A stretch of 64,000 nucleotides of DNA from positions 62,001 through 126,000 of the forward strand of contig NZ_JAGHRB010000003.1 of NCBI RefSeq assembly GCF_017743995.1, read 5' to 3'. The notes under the pieces were generated by a model. It saw only the letters and a program-made list of their open reading frames with translations. It ran no database searches and had not been told where the DNA came from. A program made the position numbers and the translations under genes. Positions 40,165 to 49,584 of the stretch are shown here, piece after piece (position 1 is the first letter of the stretch; every line of letters begins with the position of its first letter). Source of the DNA: Ruegeria sp. R13_0 (GTDB lineage Bacteria > Pseudomonadota > Alphaproteobacteria > Rhodobacterales > Rhodobacteraceae).

Positions 40165-41844
40165 TTAGCGCTCGGTCAGTTTCAACTCAATCCGCCGGTT
40201 CTGTGCCCGCGCCTCGGGCGTATCTTCAGGGTTGACCGGCTGGAACTCACCGAACCCGTTGGCGGCCAGGCGATTGGGCGGAATACCCAGCGCTTCGACC
40301 ATATAGCGCACGACAGAGAGCGCCCGACCCTGGCTCAGTTCCCAATTGTCGCGGTATCGACCCGAGCCAGCCAAGGGCACATTGTCGGTGTGGCCATCCA
40401 CCCGGATCACCCAGTTCAGACCTTCCGGGATTTCGGCAGCAACTGTGCGGAGGATCTCAGCGACTTTGGCGACCTCCTGCCGGCCTTCCAACGACAACAC
40501 GGCAGACCCTGTGGCGAACAGCACCTCAGAGGAGAACACAAATCTATCGCCTTCAATCCGCACGCCATCCTGATCGCCCAATACGTCGCGCAAGCGGCCG
40601 AAGAATTCCGACCGGTAGCGTTGCAGATCCTCGGCCTGCGCCGCGAGTTCCTCATTCTGGCCGGCCAGTGCTTCGGCCTCAGCCTCTAGGCGTTGACGCT
40701 CGGCCTCTTCCAGCAGGCGGCGGCGGCGTTCCTCGGATGCGGCGCGGGCCAGAGCCGCATTCAGGTCCTGCCCCAGAGACTGGATTTGAATTTCAGCTGC
40801 CGCATTGCGGTCCTCGTAGTCGTCCAGCAGCGCCTGCAGCGATCCCAATTGCCCGCGCAATGCTGCGATTTGCTGGTTCAACAAAGCGGCCTCGCGCTGC
40901 GCCTGTTCGGAAACCGCTTGTTCCGCCGAAAGCGTCTCGCGAGCCACGGCCAGCAAGGCATCGCGCTGTTCGGCCAAGGAACGCTGGGATGCTGCATCTT
41001 CCTGCGCCTGGGCCTGCGCTGTCAGAGCGGCCTGCAACTGGGCCTCCAGCTCTTCCGTGTTCAACTCGCCAAACTGTCGTTCCAGTTCTGCGCGGGCAGC
41101 ATTCGCAGCAGCCAAAAGGGTCAGGGTATCCTCAGCCTCTTTGCGCTGCGCCTCTAGCGCAAGGGTCATGGCGGTCAGTTCCGCATCGGCGTTCTGAAGG
41201 CGATCCCTCAGAGCTTCGGCAGCGGCGGCCTCCGCCAGCCTGCCAGCCTCTTCCGCACTTAGCTGATCTTCGAGTTGAGCTATCTGCGCCGCGCGTTCCT
41301 CACCGCTTTGTTCCAAATCTGCGACCAGAGCCTCCAGCGCCTCACGGCGGGCTGCAGCAAGGCGGGCAGCTTCGGCTTGGGCGTCGATTTCTTCGCGGCT
41401 TTGCGCCAAGGCTTGATTCAGACTGTCGCGTTCGCCCAAAAGATCCGCCCGTTGCGTCTCAAGCGCCGCAATCGCGTCTTGCGCCCGCGCCTGATCAGCC
41501 AATAGCGCCGCGACCTGAGCCTCGAACCCAGTGATCTGGCTTTGCGCCTCAGCCAGACTATCTTCCGTTTCGGTCAGTGTGGCATTCAAGGCCCCCAACC
41601 GCGCTTGCAGGCGGCTGTTCTCGCGCTCTTCCAACCCTAAAGCACCAGCCAGTGCGGCAACCTCATCCGCGAGGGTCGTCAGCTCATCCTCCTGACCCGA
41701 GATCGTTTCACGCAGCACGAATTGGATGACCATGAAGATGGTCAGCACGAAGGTCAAAACCATCAAAAGACCCGTCATCGCATCGACGAAACCGGGCCAG
41801 ACCGAGCCCTGGAACCGTTGACCGGTGCGGCGGGAGAGGGCCAT
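40165..41844 (-). CDS. Coiled-coil OmpA/MotB-domain peptidoglycan-binding protein
   Basis: The 559-residue protein has one membrane helix near the N-terminus (FVDAMTGLLMVLTFVLTIFMVIQFVL, about 19-44), a very long Ala/Glu/Gln-rich coiled coil (about 50-415), and a C-terminal OmpA/MotB domain (about 425-559) with VDGHTDNVPL and NRRIEL peptidoglycan-binding motifs. The topology is that of MotB, with a stator-like N-terminus whose Asp (VDAMTG) could carry protons. It lies three bases after its ExbB/MotA-like partner, so they form an inner-membrane motor pair. No flagellar or tol genes are adjacent. Confidence 0.88.
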   Translation of the reverse strand: MALSRRTGQRFQGSVWPGFVDAMTGLLMVLTFVLTIFMVIQFVLRETISGQEDELTTLADEVAALAGALGLEERENSRLQARLGALNATLTETEDSLAEAQSQITGFEAQVAALLADQARAQDAIAALETQRADLLGERDSLNQALAQSREEIDAQAEAARLAAARREALEALVADLEQSGEERAAQIAQLEDQLSAEEAGRLAEAAAAEALRDRLQNADAELTAMTLALEAQRKEAEDTLTLLAAANAARAELERQFGELNTEELEAQLQAALTAQAQAQEDAASQRSLAEQRDALLAVARETLSAEQAVSEQAQREAALLNQQIAALRGQLGSLQALLDDYEDRNAAAEIQIQSLGQDLNAALARAASEERRRRLLEEAERQRLEAEAEALAGQNEELAAQAEDLQRYRSEFFGRLRDVLGDQDGVRIEGDRFVFSSEVLFATGSAVLSLEGRQEVAKVAEILRTVAAEIPEGLNWVIRVDGHTDNVPLAGSGRYRDNWELSQGRALSVVRYMVEALGIPPNRLAANGFGEFQPVNPEDTPEARAQNRRIELKLTER

Positions 41845-41847
41845 GGG

Positions 41848-43026
41848 TTATTCCCCCTCGTGCGTGGTTCGAACCGCGCCGCGTGGCAGGGTCAGAGCCT
41901 TCACTAGCAGTTCGATATCCTTGCGGAATTCGTTCATGCTGTCCTGACGACCGGCGGAGATCTCTTCGAGGATGCGCAGCAACTGAACATCCATCGACCG
42001 CAGGCGCATCCGGCTTTCTGCATCGATGCCCTCGCCCGCCCCGTGTTCGCGCATGTGATCCAGCAAGGCGTCCTGACCCAAGGCAACACGCTCCAGCGCG
42101 GCGGCAACGCCTTCATTATCCGCCTGACGCTGGTTCATTTGTCCGATGACAGTAACCAACTGGCCAAGCTTATTGGACACGTCGGTCCGCTCGGCCTCCT
42201 GCGCCGAGAACAGATCCTGTAGCGCGTTCATCTGATCCGACATGGCGTCCAGAACAGGCGCCAGAACGGCGACCTCAGCCCCACCGTCCTCGCCCGAGGC
42301 GAATCCGACCCGGGTGATGCCCGACAGCCATTCCTCAAGCTCGCGGTAGAAACGGTTCTGTCCGTGGCCAGCGAAGACCTCCAACAGGCCCACGATCAAT
42401 GACCCGGCAAGGCCCAGCAAGGAGGAGCCAAACGCAACGCCCATCCCCTGCAGTTGCGCCTCAAGGCCCGTCATCAGACGGTTGAAAACGGCCAGCCCCT
42501 CTTCCCCTTCTTGCGGGTTCAGGCTGCGGATGGTGTCGACAATGGCGGGCACCGTGGTAGCGAGGCCAAAGAACGTCCCCAAGAGGCCTAGATAGATCAG
42601 AACGTTGGTGATGTAGCGCGTGATCTCACGCTCTTCTTCCACCCGTTCCGCAACCGAATCCAGAATGGACCGGGTCGAGGTGGAACTGATCTGCGACCGC
42701 GCACCGCGTTCGCGCAGCAGCGAGGCCAATGGCGCGAGCAACTGAGGGGTGCGCGCGTCCTCATGCACCACGCCGCCCACAAAAGCCTCGATCCAGCGGA
42801 CCGAGCCGATCAGCTGCGCGACCTGATAAAAACAGGCAAACACGCCGATGATGAACACCAGCAGAATAAAGCCGTTCAGATAAGGGTTGGCAAAGAAGAC
42901 CGGCAGCACGTAGGGCAGCGCCAGAAACACCCCGAGGCCCGACAGGCCGATTGCGATCAGCATCAGAAGAATCTGCCTGATCGGTTGCGAGAAATGCGGT
43001 CTCGCGCCCTGTTGTGCCTGCGCCAT
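41848..43026 (-). CDS. MotA/TolQ/ExbB-like proton channel protein
   Basis: The 392-residue membrane protein has two N-terminal helices (IRQILLMLIAIGLSGLGVFLALPYVLPVFF and FILLVFIIGVFACFYQVAQLI), then a pair around YITNVLIYLGLLGTFFGLATTVPAIV and MGVAFGSSLLGLAGSLIVGLLEVF, the TolQ/MotA signature region, followed by a cytoplasmic helical tail. I chose ATG 43026: AGGA precedes it, and the frame above to 43131 has no match. The pair with the OmpA/coiled-coil gene resembles a proton-driven motor that acts on peptidoglycan. It is conserved in Roseobacters as far as I recall; function unknown. Confidence 0.87.
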   Translation of the reverse strand: MAQAQQGARPHFSQPIRQILLMLIAIGLSGLGVFLALPYVLPVFFANPYLNGFILLVFIIGVFACFYQVAQLIGSVRWIEAFVGGVVHEDARTPQLLAPLASLLRERGARSQISSTSTRSILDSVAERVEEEREITRYITNVLIYLGLLGTFFGLATTVPAIVDTIRSLNPQEGEEGLAVFNRLMTGLEAQLQGMGVAFGSSLLGLAGSLIVGLLEVFAGHGQNRFYRELEEWLSGITRVGFASGEDGGAEVAVLAPVLDAMSDQMNALQDLFSAQEAERTDVSNKLGQLVTVIGQMNQRQADNEGVAAALERVALGQDALLDHMREHGAGEGIDAESRMRLRSMDVQLLRILEEISAGRQDSMNEFRKDIELLVKALTLPRGAVRTTHEGE

Positions 43027-43094
43027 GCGCGTTATTCCTGGTTCTGCCTGCTCTGGCCTGAATCTAGCGAAAAGACGCCGATGACGCCAAGGGT

Positions 43095-43625
43095 TTATGC
43101 GGTGATGCTGCGCACCCGTTGCGACAACCACTCAAGATCGGGATCGTGCAGGCCGATCTCGGCCAGATGCTCGGTGGTGTTGTATAGATATTCCGTGTTT
43201 GGGCCGCGCCCGCCAACGGCATGAGCGATGATCTGAGCCTGCTCTTCCAGGGGCATGCCGCCGCAATACTGAACGTGATCGGCATCAATCACATAGGTCA
43301 CCGCATTTACGACCTCACCGTTGTCCAGATGCACGTCCAGCATCTTTTCGACATAGGCCGACGAGATCAGCTCGCGCTCGCGCAGTTCTTGCAGGGTGCG
43401 ATCCTCATGCCCGGCTTCCACGGCCAGCGCCAAACCTTTGCAATGCGCCTCAGGCTGTTCGTCCAAAGCCAGCACAAGGCCGGGGTGGTCCTCGGTGCCG
43501 CGATGGTGGATCGAACTCATGCAGAAAGAGCGCGCATATCCGTGCAGCATCGCAAGCTCGGTGCGTGCCACGGGAAAGCCCGGGTTCCACAGTAGCGATC
43601 CATATCCGAAAACCCACATCGTCAT
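43095..43625 (-). CDS. Gamma-glutamylcyclotransferase, ChaC family
   Basis: The 176-residue enzyme has the ChaC motif VFGYGSLLWNPGF (about 4-16) and HHRGTEDHPGLVLAL, followed by the acidic ERELISSAYV box that supplies the catalytic Glu. ChaC enzymes split glutathione to 5-oxoproline and Cys-Gly. I chose ATG 43625: AAGGA lies nine bases upstream and the product starts directly with the family motif. The frame extends to 43730, overlapping the divergent DUF2125 gene, without a match. Confidence 0.93.
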   Translation of the reverse strand: MTMWVFGYGSLLWNPGFPVARTELAMLHGYARSFCMSSIHHRGTEDHPGLVLALDEQPEAHCKGLALAVEAGHEDRTLQELRERELISSAYVEKMLDVHLDNGEVVNAVTYVIDADHVQYCGGMPLEEQAQIIAHAVGGRGPNTEYLYNTTEHLAEIGLHDPDLEWLSQRVRSITA

Positions 43626-43686
43626 TGCTCTGGTCCTTGCCCGTTTGGGCCTATAAACATCAAATCCAAGGCAGGAAAAAGGGCCA

Positions 43687-44694
43687 ATGCTCATGCGCCG
43701 TCTGATACGAGTGTTCATTTTTATCGCCATCGCATGGAGCGCCTATTGGTTCATCGCGGGCTATGGTCTGCGCAATGCGATCACCAGCTGGTTCGATGCC
43801 CAGCAGGCGCGCGGCTGGCAAGCCGAATTCTCAGGCGTTGAAACGGCGGGCTACCCGACACATCACACCACCCGCTTAAACAACCCGGCGCTGGCCGATC
43901 CAGTCAACGGCACCGCCTGGAGCGCCGATTGGATCGAGTTTCAAAGCCCCGCAATCTGGCCCGGTCGGCAAACCCTCAGCTTTGCCGATACACCTCAGCG
44001 CCTATCCTATTTCGACCAGACCGCGACGATCCAGGCCAAGGCTTTGCAGGCCCAGTTGGAATTGCAACCCGGTGTTGCCTTGGTGCTAGAGAAGATGGCC
44101 CTGACCGCTGGTCCATGGCTGATCAGCGAAGACAATGAGGCGCTGGCGGGCGGTGGTACCCTCAGCGTTATCATGGAGCAGACCACTGCGCCCGAAGCCT
44201 ATGCCATCACGGCGCAAATTGACGGGTTCACCCCCGGTGAGGATTTGCGTGCACTGATGCAATCCGCGACCTCGCTGCCCCAGCGGTTCGAGACGTTGCA
44301 GTTGGATATGCTAACTACGTTCGACAAGCCTTGGGACCGGACCGCGCTAGAGGACAGCCGCCCTCAGCCCGTCGCCATTGATCTGAATCTGGCCGAGGTC
44401 AAATGGGGCGAGTTGCGCCTGTTTGCCGCCGGTGAGTTGGATGTAGACACACAGGGCATCCCAACCGGAGAGATTGCAATCAAGGCCGAGAATTGGCGCG
44501 ACATGATCGCAATGGCGAATGCCGCCGGCGCCCTGCCCGATCAAGCCGTCGACCCGGTGACCCGCGCGCTCAACTTTCTGGCCGGACTGGGCGGCAACCC
44601 GAACGCGCTGGACCTGCAACTGAATTTTCGCGACGGGTTCGTGGCTCTGGGGCCGCTGCCTCTTGGCCCAGCCCCACGTCTGATCCTGCGTTAA
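43687..44694 (+). CDS. DUF2125 family exported protein
   Basis: The 335-residue protein begins with a membrane anchor or signal (LIRVFIFIAIAWSAYWFIAGYGLRNAI) and continues with GWQAEFSGVETAGYPTHHTTRLNNP, the DUF2125 pattern. It is probably periplasmic and anchored in the inner membrane. Function is unknown. Either ATG 43687 or ATG 43693 could start it. It diverges from chaC and converges on the extensin-like gene, with overlapping stops (TTAA). Confidence 0.85.
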   Translation: MLMRRLIRVFIFIAIAWSAYWFIAGYGLRNAITSWFDAQQARGWQAEFSGVETAGYPTHHTTRLNNPALADPVNGTAWSADWIEFQSPAIWPGRQTLSFADTPQRLSYFDQTATIQAKALQAQLELQPGVALVLEKMALTAGPWLISEDNEALAGGGTLSVIMEQTTAPEAYAITAQIDGFTPGEDLRALMQSATSLPQRFETLQLDMLTTFDKPWDRTALEDSRPQPVAIDLNLAEVKWGELRLFAAGELDVDTQGIPTGEIAIKAENWRDMIAMANAAGALPDQAVDPVTRALNFLAGLGGNPNALDLQLNFRDGFVALGPLPLGPAPRLILR

Positions 44695-45539
44695 CGGCAA
44701 TAGGACCCGGTGCGATACCGCGCCGTATCCAGGTGAAAATGGTCCCGATGATACCTGTCTGAATTGGGTCCCAACACGGTGCCAAACGGCCCGCAAGCCC
44801 CGCGCCAGATCTTCTTGAGTTGCTTTTGCGAGGGGTTCTTGCGCCAACCTTTCAGAACGGTCACGACCTCTCCATCCGCCATGACAAAGCCAGAAATATC
44901 AATGGCACGACCTTTGCCATGCTCAGAGACTCGCGCGCCTTTTTGGTTGTTGCGCGTCCGGCAGGCATAGTGTGCGGCAACCTGCAGTTGGACCACCGGG
45001 CCACGGCGTTTGAACGTCGGTTTGACGGTTTTGTCGACCCATTTGTTCAACGCGATGGCCGTGCCGCAATCCATCGTCGAAGCCCGGCTCAGCGTCACTC
45101 CCGAGACGGAGGTGATCTGGACCGCATCTTTGACTCCGCAAGCCTTGGTTTTGCTAGAGACACGCCCGACAGGCTTGCCCTGTATCGCGATATCACCGCA
45201 GACCGAGCCTTTGCGCAGCTTGCGCTTCTTGAAAAGCACCTCCTGCTCCAATGATTTGGGTCTGAGGTAAGGCATCAAAGAGGTATCAGGCCCCAGCAAA
45301 GGCAAATCCGCCGGGCGCGCTGCTACGGCGATCAGCTGAGGCGACTCGGGTCGTGTTTCGGGGCGTAGGTTTGGTATGGTCAGAGGTGTTGCTGCCCGGC
45401 TGGAGATCGCGACGATGCCAGCAGGTTCAACGGCTGTGCTGGGGCGCGCAACGGGATACAGGGATTGCTCGGGCGCGGCGGCGTGGGTGGATGTGGCCCA
45501 AAGCGCGGCAACAAACGCGTATCGCAAAACCTGTTTCAT
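44691..45539 (-). CDS. Extensin-like C-terminal domain protein, exported
   Basis: The 282-residue protein has a signal peptide ([22 protein letters not shown]), a low-complexity Pro-rich linker (about 25-95) and a C-terminal extensin-like domain: CGDIAIQGKPVGRVSSKTKACGVKDAV, STMDCGTAIALNKWVD, SEHGKGRAIDISGF and YHRDHFHLDTARYR. The HGxGxAxD and HFHLD parts resemble the LAS-type peptidase/D-Ala-D-Ala metallopeptidase site, so a cell-wall role is plausible but unproved. It is last in a likely operon hisC-tyrC-extensin, with ATGA overlap to tyrC. Confidence 0.88.
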   Translation of the reverse strand: MKQVLRYAFVAALWATSTHAAAPEQSLYPVARPSTAVEPAGIVAISSRAATPLTIPNLRPETRPESPQLIAVAARPADLPLLGPDTSLMPYLRPKSLEQEVLFKKRKLRKGSVCGDIAIQGKPVGRVSSKTKACGVKDAVQITSVSGVTLSRASTMDCGTAIALNKWVDKTVKPTFKRRGPVVQLQVAAHYACRTRNNQKGARVSEHGKGRAIDISGFVMADGEVVTVLKGWRKNPSQKQLKKIWRGACGPFGTVLGPNSDRYHRDHFHLDTARYRTGSYCR

Positions 45540-46456
45540 GACCCTGCCTTCCCCCGGCCAAAGTCCGGCGCATCAGTATCCTGACCCGCATCAATAATCC
45601 CACGCCGGATCGCACGGGTGCGGGTGAAATAGTCGAACAGATGCTCTCCGTCCCCGGTGCGGATTGCACGCTGCAGGGCGAAAAGCTCTTCGGTGAAACG
45701 ACCCAAAATCTCAAGCGTCGCGTCCTTGTTGGTCAGGAACACGTCGCGCCACATGGTTGGGTCCGAGGCCGCGATACGGGTGAAATCCCGAAAGCCCGCA
45801 GCCGAGTATTTGATGACTTCGCTATCTGTCACCCGACGCAAGTCATCGGCAACACCGACCATCGTATAGGCAATCAGGTGCGGCGCATGAGAGGTCACGG
45901 CCAGAACCAGATCATGATGGTCCGCGTCCATCTCATCGACATTGGCCCCCATGCCTTCCCACAAGGCCCGCAACTGGGCGATGGCCTCGGGGTCGGATCC
46001 CTCGACCGGCACCAGCAAACACCAGCGATTGTCATAGAGCTCGGCGAACCCGGCCTCAGGCCCCGAATGCTCGGTCCCGGCCAAAGGGTGCGCCGGGATG
46101 AAATGGACGCCTTCGGGGATATGAGGCGATACGGCCTCGATCACGCTACGTTTGACCGAGCCGACATCCGTCACCGTTGCCCCCGGCTTCAGCATTGGGG
46201 CGATGTCCTGTGCGACCGCGCCCATAGCGCCAACCGGCACACAGAGGACGACCAGATCCGCGCCCTCGACCGCCTCTTGCGCGGTGTCGCAGACCCGATC
46301 ACACAAGCCGATACTGCGAGCTGTGTCGCGGGTGGCCTCGGAGCGTGCATAGCCGGTGACTTCACCAGCCAGACCTGCGCGTTTGATGGCCCAGAACATG
46401 GATGAGGCGATCAGGCCCAGCCCGATCAGCGCAACACGGTCGTAAATCTGGCTCAT
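45536..46456 (-). CDS. Prephenate/arogenate dehydrogenase
   Basis: The 306-residue enzyme oxidises prephenate or arogenate on the way to tyrosine. The NAD(P)-binding [21 protein letters not shown] (8-28), [30 protein letters not shown] and [19 protein letters not shown] (near 118-137) are diagnostic of the TyrA/TyrC family. The dinucleotide loop reads GLGLIAS, in line with the family. It overlaps both its neighbours by four bases (hisC upstream, extensin-like downstream). The link with a HisC-type aminotransferase, which can act on prephenate or phenylpyruvate, makes biosynthetic sense. Confidence 0.94.
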   Translation of the reverse strand: MSQIYDRVALIGLGLIASSMFWAIKRAGLAGEVTGYARSEATRDTARSIGLCDRVCDTAQEAVEGADLVVLCVPVGAMGAVAQDIAPMLKPGATVTDVGSVKRSVIEAVSPHIPEGVHFIPAHPLAGTEHSGPEAGFAELYDNRWCLLVPVEGSDPEAIAQLRALWEGMGANVDEMDADHHDLVLAVTSHAPHLIAYTMVGVADDLRRVTDSEVIKYSAAGFRDFTRIAASDPTMWRDVFLTNKDATLEILGRFTEELFALQRAIRTGDGEHLFDYFTRTRAIRRGIIDAGQDTDAPDFGRGKAGS

Positions 46457-47538
46457 GCTGCGCCCTCTTTGAATGCGGTGATGGCCGCGACGACACGGCG
46501 GCAGGCTTCCTCATCGCCCACGGTGATCCGCAGCGCGTTTGGCAGGTTGTAGCCCGCAACGCGCCGCACAATCAAACCCTGCGACTTGAGGTAGTCATCG
46601 CAAGCCTCAGCCTCGGCCTGATCGGCAAAGCGCGCGAGGATGAAGTTGGTGAAAGACGGGTCGGACGGGACACCGATCTTGGCCAGCTCATCCGACAGCC
46701 ATACCCTCAGGCGCGCGTTTTCAGCCTGACAGAAGGACAGGAAGTCGACATCATTTACAGCTGCTTCGGCCGCAGCCAGCGCGGTCAAAGACAGGTTGAA
46801 CGGTTGGCGCACCCGGTTCAGCACGTCGATGATCGACTGATGCGCATAGCCCCAGCCCACGCGCATCCCGCCCAGCCCATACACCTTTGAAAAGGTCCGG
46901 GTCATGACCACGTTCTCATGGGCATCCACCAGAGACGCACCGCCGTCGAAACCGTCGACAAACTCGGCATAGGCCCCATCAATGACCATCAGGCAGCTAT
47001 CCGGCAGACCCTGCGCTAAACGTTCCAGTTCCTGCTGCGAGATCATGGTTGAGGTCGGATTGCCGGGGTTGGTGACAAACACGATCCGCGTCTGCGCGTT
47101 TACGGCCGCCAAAATGGCATCCACGTCAACCTTGCGCTCGCGCTCGGCCACCATGACCGGCGTGGCACCCGCCATCCGAGCAATAATCGGATACATCGAG
47201 AACCCATGTTCCGTATAAACCACCTCATCCCCCGGCCCTGCATAGGCCTGAGCGATGAATTGCAATACTTCGTCACTGCCCACACCGCAGATGATCCGCG
47301 CCGGGTCCAGACCATGACGCGCGCCGACCGCATTGCGCAGGCTGGCGTGGTCGGTGCTGGGATAGCGATGCAAGGTGGCGGCGCTGTCGCGCACCGCCTC
47401 AATCGCTTTGGGGCTGGGGCCAAACGGGTTTTCGTTGGAGCTCAGTTTGATCACATGCTCAACACCCGCCACATGCGACTGGCCGCCTTGATACAGCGCG
47501 ATGTCCATAATGCCGGGTTGAGGGGTAATCTTGGTCAT
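46453..47538 (-). CDS. hisC: Histidinol-phosphate (or aromatic) aminotransferase
   Basis: The 361-residue class I/II PLP aminotransferase contains [18 protein letters not shown] (near 28-45), [17 protein letters not shown], and the Schiff-base lysine in [18 protein letters not shown] (near 215-232). In histidine synthesis it forms L-histidinol phosphate. Because tyrC follows with overlap, it may instead or also transaminate prephenate or aromatic keto acids. The AUG lies at the foot of a perfect 9-bp stem with the ribosome-binding bases in the loop (47537-47566), which suggests translational control. Confidence 0.94.
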   Translation of the reverse strand: MTKITPQPGIMDIALYQGGQSHVAGVEHVIKLSSNENPFGPSPKAIEAVRDSAATLHRYPSTDHASLRNAVGARHGLDPARIICGVGSDEVLQFIAQAYAGPGDEVVYTEHGFSMYPIIARMAGATPVMVAERERKVDVDAILAAVNAQTRIVFVTNPGNPTSTMISQQELERLAQGLPDSCLMVIDGAYAEFVDGFDGGASLVDAHENVVMTRTFSKVYGLGGMRVGWGYAHQSIIDVLNRVRQPFNLSLTALAAAEAAVNDVDFLSFCQAENARLRVWLSDELAKIGVPSDPSFTNFILARFADQAEAEACDDYLKSQGLIVRRVAGYNLPNALRITVGDEEACRRVVAAITAFKEGAA

Positions 47539-47566
47539 GAGAGGCTCCGTTTATTGGGCCTCTCAT
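47537..47566 (-). promoter_or_regulatory. Perfect hairpin overlapping the hisC start codon
   Basis: ATGAGAGGC (47537-47545 on the + strand) pairs with GCCTCTCAT (47558-47566) around a 12-base loop; T-G and C-G pairs could extend it inward. On the hisC mRNA the ribosome-binding bases CGGAG fall in the loop and stem top, and the first two bases of AUG close the stem. It lies 36 bases after the end of the aminotransferase gene. There is no T-run, so it is not a terminator. Confidence 0.6.
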
Positions 47567-47602
47567 ACCTGTCTCAACGCGTTCAGAAAAGCAGCAATTC
47601 CA

Positions 47603-49018
47603 TCATGCGGCTTTGAAGCGCGCAGTCGCCGGGTCGGCATCGTAGAACGGCGCGAATTCTTCGGTCCGGCGGGACAGGTCATTGACGCTGTCGATGATGA
47701 ACTGGACCGTTTCCTCGCGCATCAGATACGAGAAGTTCAGGCGCACCCATCCGGGCTTTTTCATCTCTTCACCGGCGGACAGAGCGGCGTGCAATTCCTC
47801 TGACGCGGCTCGATCTATGCCCAGAAGCCGATGCGCATATGGCCCGGCACAGGCGCATCCTCCGCGCGCCTGAATGCCGTATATGTCGCTTAGCATCCGC
47901 GTGAACAGTTGCTGATGCACCGGCTGCCCTGCATTGTCGCGCACGAGGAAGGAAAAGATCGGCAGGCGATGTGCGTTTTCCACCCCAAGCAAGGTCAGGT
48001 TTGGATTGTCCTTCCATTTCTCCAGCGCCATTTGGTTGTATTGCGCCTCGCGGCGGGCGATCTCATCCGTTCCGACGACATCCTTGACGATGAAGGCAAG
48101 TGCCGCGCGGATATCACCGATCACATTGGGCGTTCCCGCCTCCTCTCGCGTTGACAGGTTTTCGCTGTAATCGTGGCGCCAAGGCGAGACGAAACTCACC
48201 GTCCCTCCGCCCGGCCAGCTGGGGCAACGACGCTGTACAACACTCTGGTTCACGACCAGCACGCCCGACGCCCCCGGCCCTCCCGGAAACTTGTGCGGAG
48301 ACACCACGATCGCATCTTTGCGCGCTTCCGCAGGCCCCATGTCCATCGGCAGGTAAGGCCCGCCCCCGGCATAGTCCCAAACGGCCAAAGCGCCATAAGA
48401 CTTGAGCAAACGCGTCACCGGATCGGGATCGGTGATGATCCCCGTCACATTGGACGCGGCCGAAAATGACCCGATCAACAGATCCGCATCAGCGTGCGTG
48501 TCCAACGCCTCCTGCAGCGCGCGCAGATCAATGCCCCCTTCCGCCGATTCCGGAATCTCGACCACCAGAGCCTTGCTCTCGCGCCATGGTAAGATGTTCG
48601 AGTGATGCTCGTACGGACCGATTAGGACAACCGGTTGATCAGCTTCCGCCACCCCGAGCAGACTGACCAACCGGTTGAGCCCCGCCGTGGCACCGGACCC
48701 GGTAAAGATCACCGCGTCTTCTCCCCTCGCGCCAACAAGGCGGGCTATCTCGTCACGCGCTTCGCGACGCAGACGGGTCATGTAGGACCCGCAGAAGGAG
48801 GCCTCGGTGTGGCTGTTGGCATAAAATGGCAACACGTGATCGGCCACAAAGTCTTCGACCTGTCGCAACGCGCGACCCGAAGCAACGTAATCCGCATAGA
48901 CAAGCGGCACGTCCCCCTGCAGACCCGGTATCAGAGCATTCTCTCCGATCAGCCCGTCGCGCAGGTGGGAATTGTGAGTGGTGGAACAGAGATCCGCACG
49001 AAATTTGGACAGGGTCAT
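47603..49018 (-). CDS. Class V aminotransferase fold PLP enzyme (cysteine desulfurase-like)
   Basis: The 471-residue protein has the SufS/CsdA-type fold: VYADYVASGRALRQVEDFVADHVLPFYANSHTEASFCG (near 40-77), VIFTGSGATAGLNRLV (near 104-119), and the PLP lysine in IVVSPHKFPGGPGASG (near 228-243). The C-terminal GIQARGGCACAGPYAHRLLG (near 395-414) resembles the desulfurase catalytic-loop region. It is longer than SufS. No suf or isc genes are nearby, so the substrate is unknown. An Lrp-type regulator diverges from it and probably controls it. Confidence 0.87.
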   Translation of the reverse strand: MTLSKFRADLCSTTHNSHLRDGLIGENALIPGLQGDVPLVYADYVASGRALRQVEDFVADHVLPFYANSHTEASFCGSYMTRLRREARDEIARLVGARGEDAVIFTGSGATAGLNRLVSLLGVAEADQPVVLIGPYEHHSNILPWRESKALVVEIPESAEGGIDLRALQEALDTHADADLLIGSFSAASNVTGIITDPDPVTRLLKSYGALAVWDYAGGGPYLPMDMGPAEARKDAIVVSPHKFPGGPGASGVLVVNQSVVQRRCPSWPGGGTVSFVSPWRHDYSENLSTREEAGTPNVIGDIRAALAFIVKDVVGTDEIARREAQYNQMALEKWKDNPNLTLLGVENAHRLPIFSFLVRDNAGQPVHQQLFTRMLSDIYGIQARGGCACAGPYAHRLLGIDRAASEELHAALSAGEEMKKPGWVRLNFSYLMREETVQFIIDSVNDLSRRTEEFAPFYDADPATARFKAA

Positions 49019-49120
49019 AGCATTGGCTCCTTACTGTAGGTCCAATGTGATCCATCCAAACTGTGGAAACATAATCGTTCTTTGCGTAGAAATCATAAAT
49101 TTTGTGTCATATGATTAGGT

Positions 49121-49582
49121 ATGGGCCAAAATTTAGATCATATAGACACTCACATCCTGAGAGAGCTTCAAAAAGACGCCACCCTTTCGCAGCGCGAGTT
49201 GGCCGATCGGGTCGGGCTGTCCCAGAACGCGTGTTGGCGCAGGTTGAAAGCGCTGAATGAAAACGGGGTTCTGATCGGGTCAACCGCCCGCATTGCGCGC
49301 GAGACTTTGGGGCTGAACCTCGTGGTTTTCGTCATGCTGCGCACCCGCCATCACTCAGCCGAGTGGCTGCAAGCGTTTCGCCGCCATGTTCTGACCATTC
49401 CCGAGGTTGTGGATTTCCATCGGATCGGCGGTGACTATGACTATCAACTGAAAGTCGTGACCCAGGATATGGCCTCATATGACAAGGTCTACCAACGCCT
49501 GATCGAGAAAGTAGAACTGGACAGCGTGACCTCATATTTTGCGATGGAAGCGATCGCTGAAGGGCGACCACTTCCGATCTGA
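49121..49582 (+). CDS. Lrp/AsnC family transcriptional regulator
   Basis: The 153-residue protein has a winged helix-turn-helix (IDTHILRELQKDATLSQRELADRVGLSQNACWRRLKALNENGVL, about 8-52) and an RAM domain (LNLVVFVMLRT... VVDFHRIGGDYDYQLKVVTQD). The 102 bp shared with the divergent class V aminotransferase gene is AT-rich (about 49070-49120), as expected for Lrp-type sites. It likely controls that gene in response to an amino acid. It converges on the SDR gene with a gap of two bases. Confidence 0.93.
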   Translation: MGQNLDHIDTHILRELQKDATLSQRELADRVGLSQNACWRRLKALNENGVLIGSTARIARETLGLNLVVFVMLRTRHHSAEWLQAFRRHVLTIPEVVDFHRIGGDYDYQLKVVTQDMASYDKVYQRLIEKVELDSVTSYFAMEAIAEGRPLPI

Positions 49583-49584
49583 AC

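Noticed and set aside
40165..43026. Zorya phage-defence system (ZorAB)
   Set aside because: The pair is MotA/MotB-like, but no ZorC, ZorD or ZorE helicase or nuclease genes are adjacent, and neighbours are housekeeping genes.
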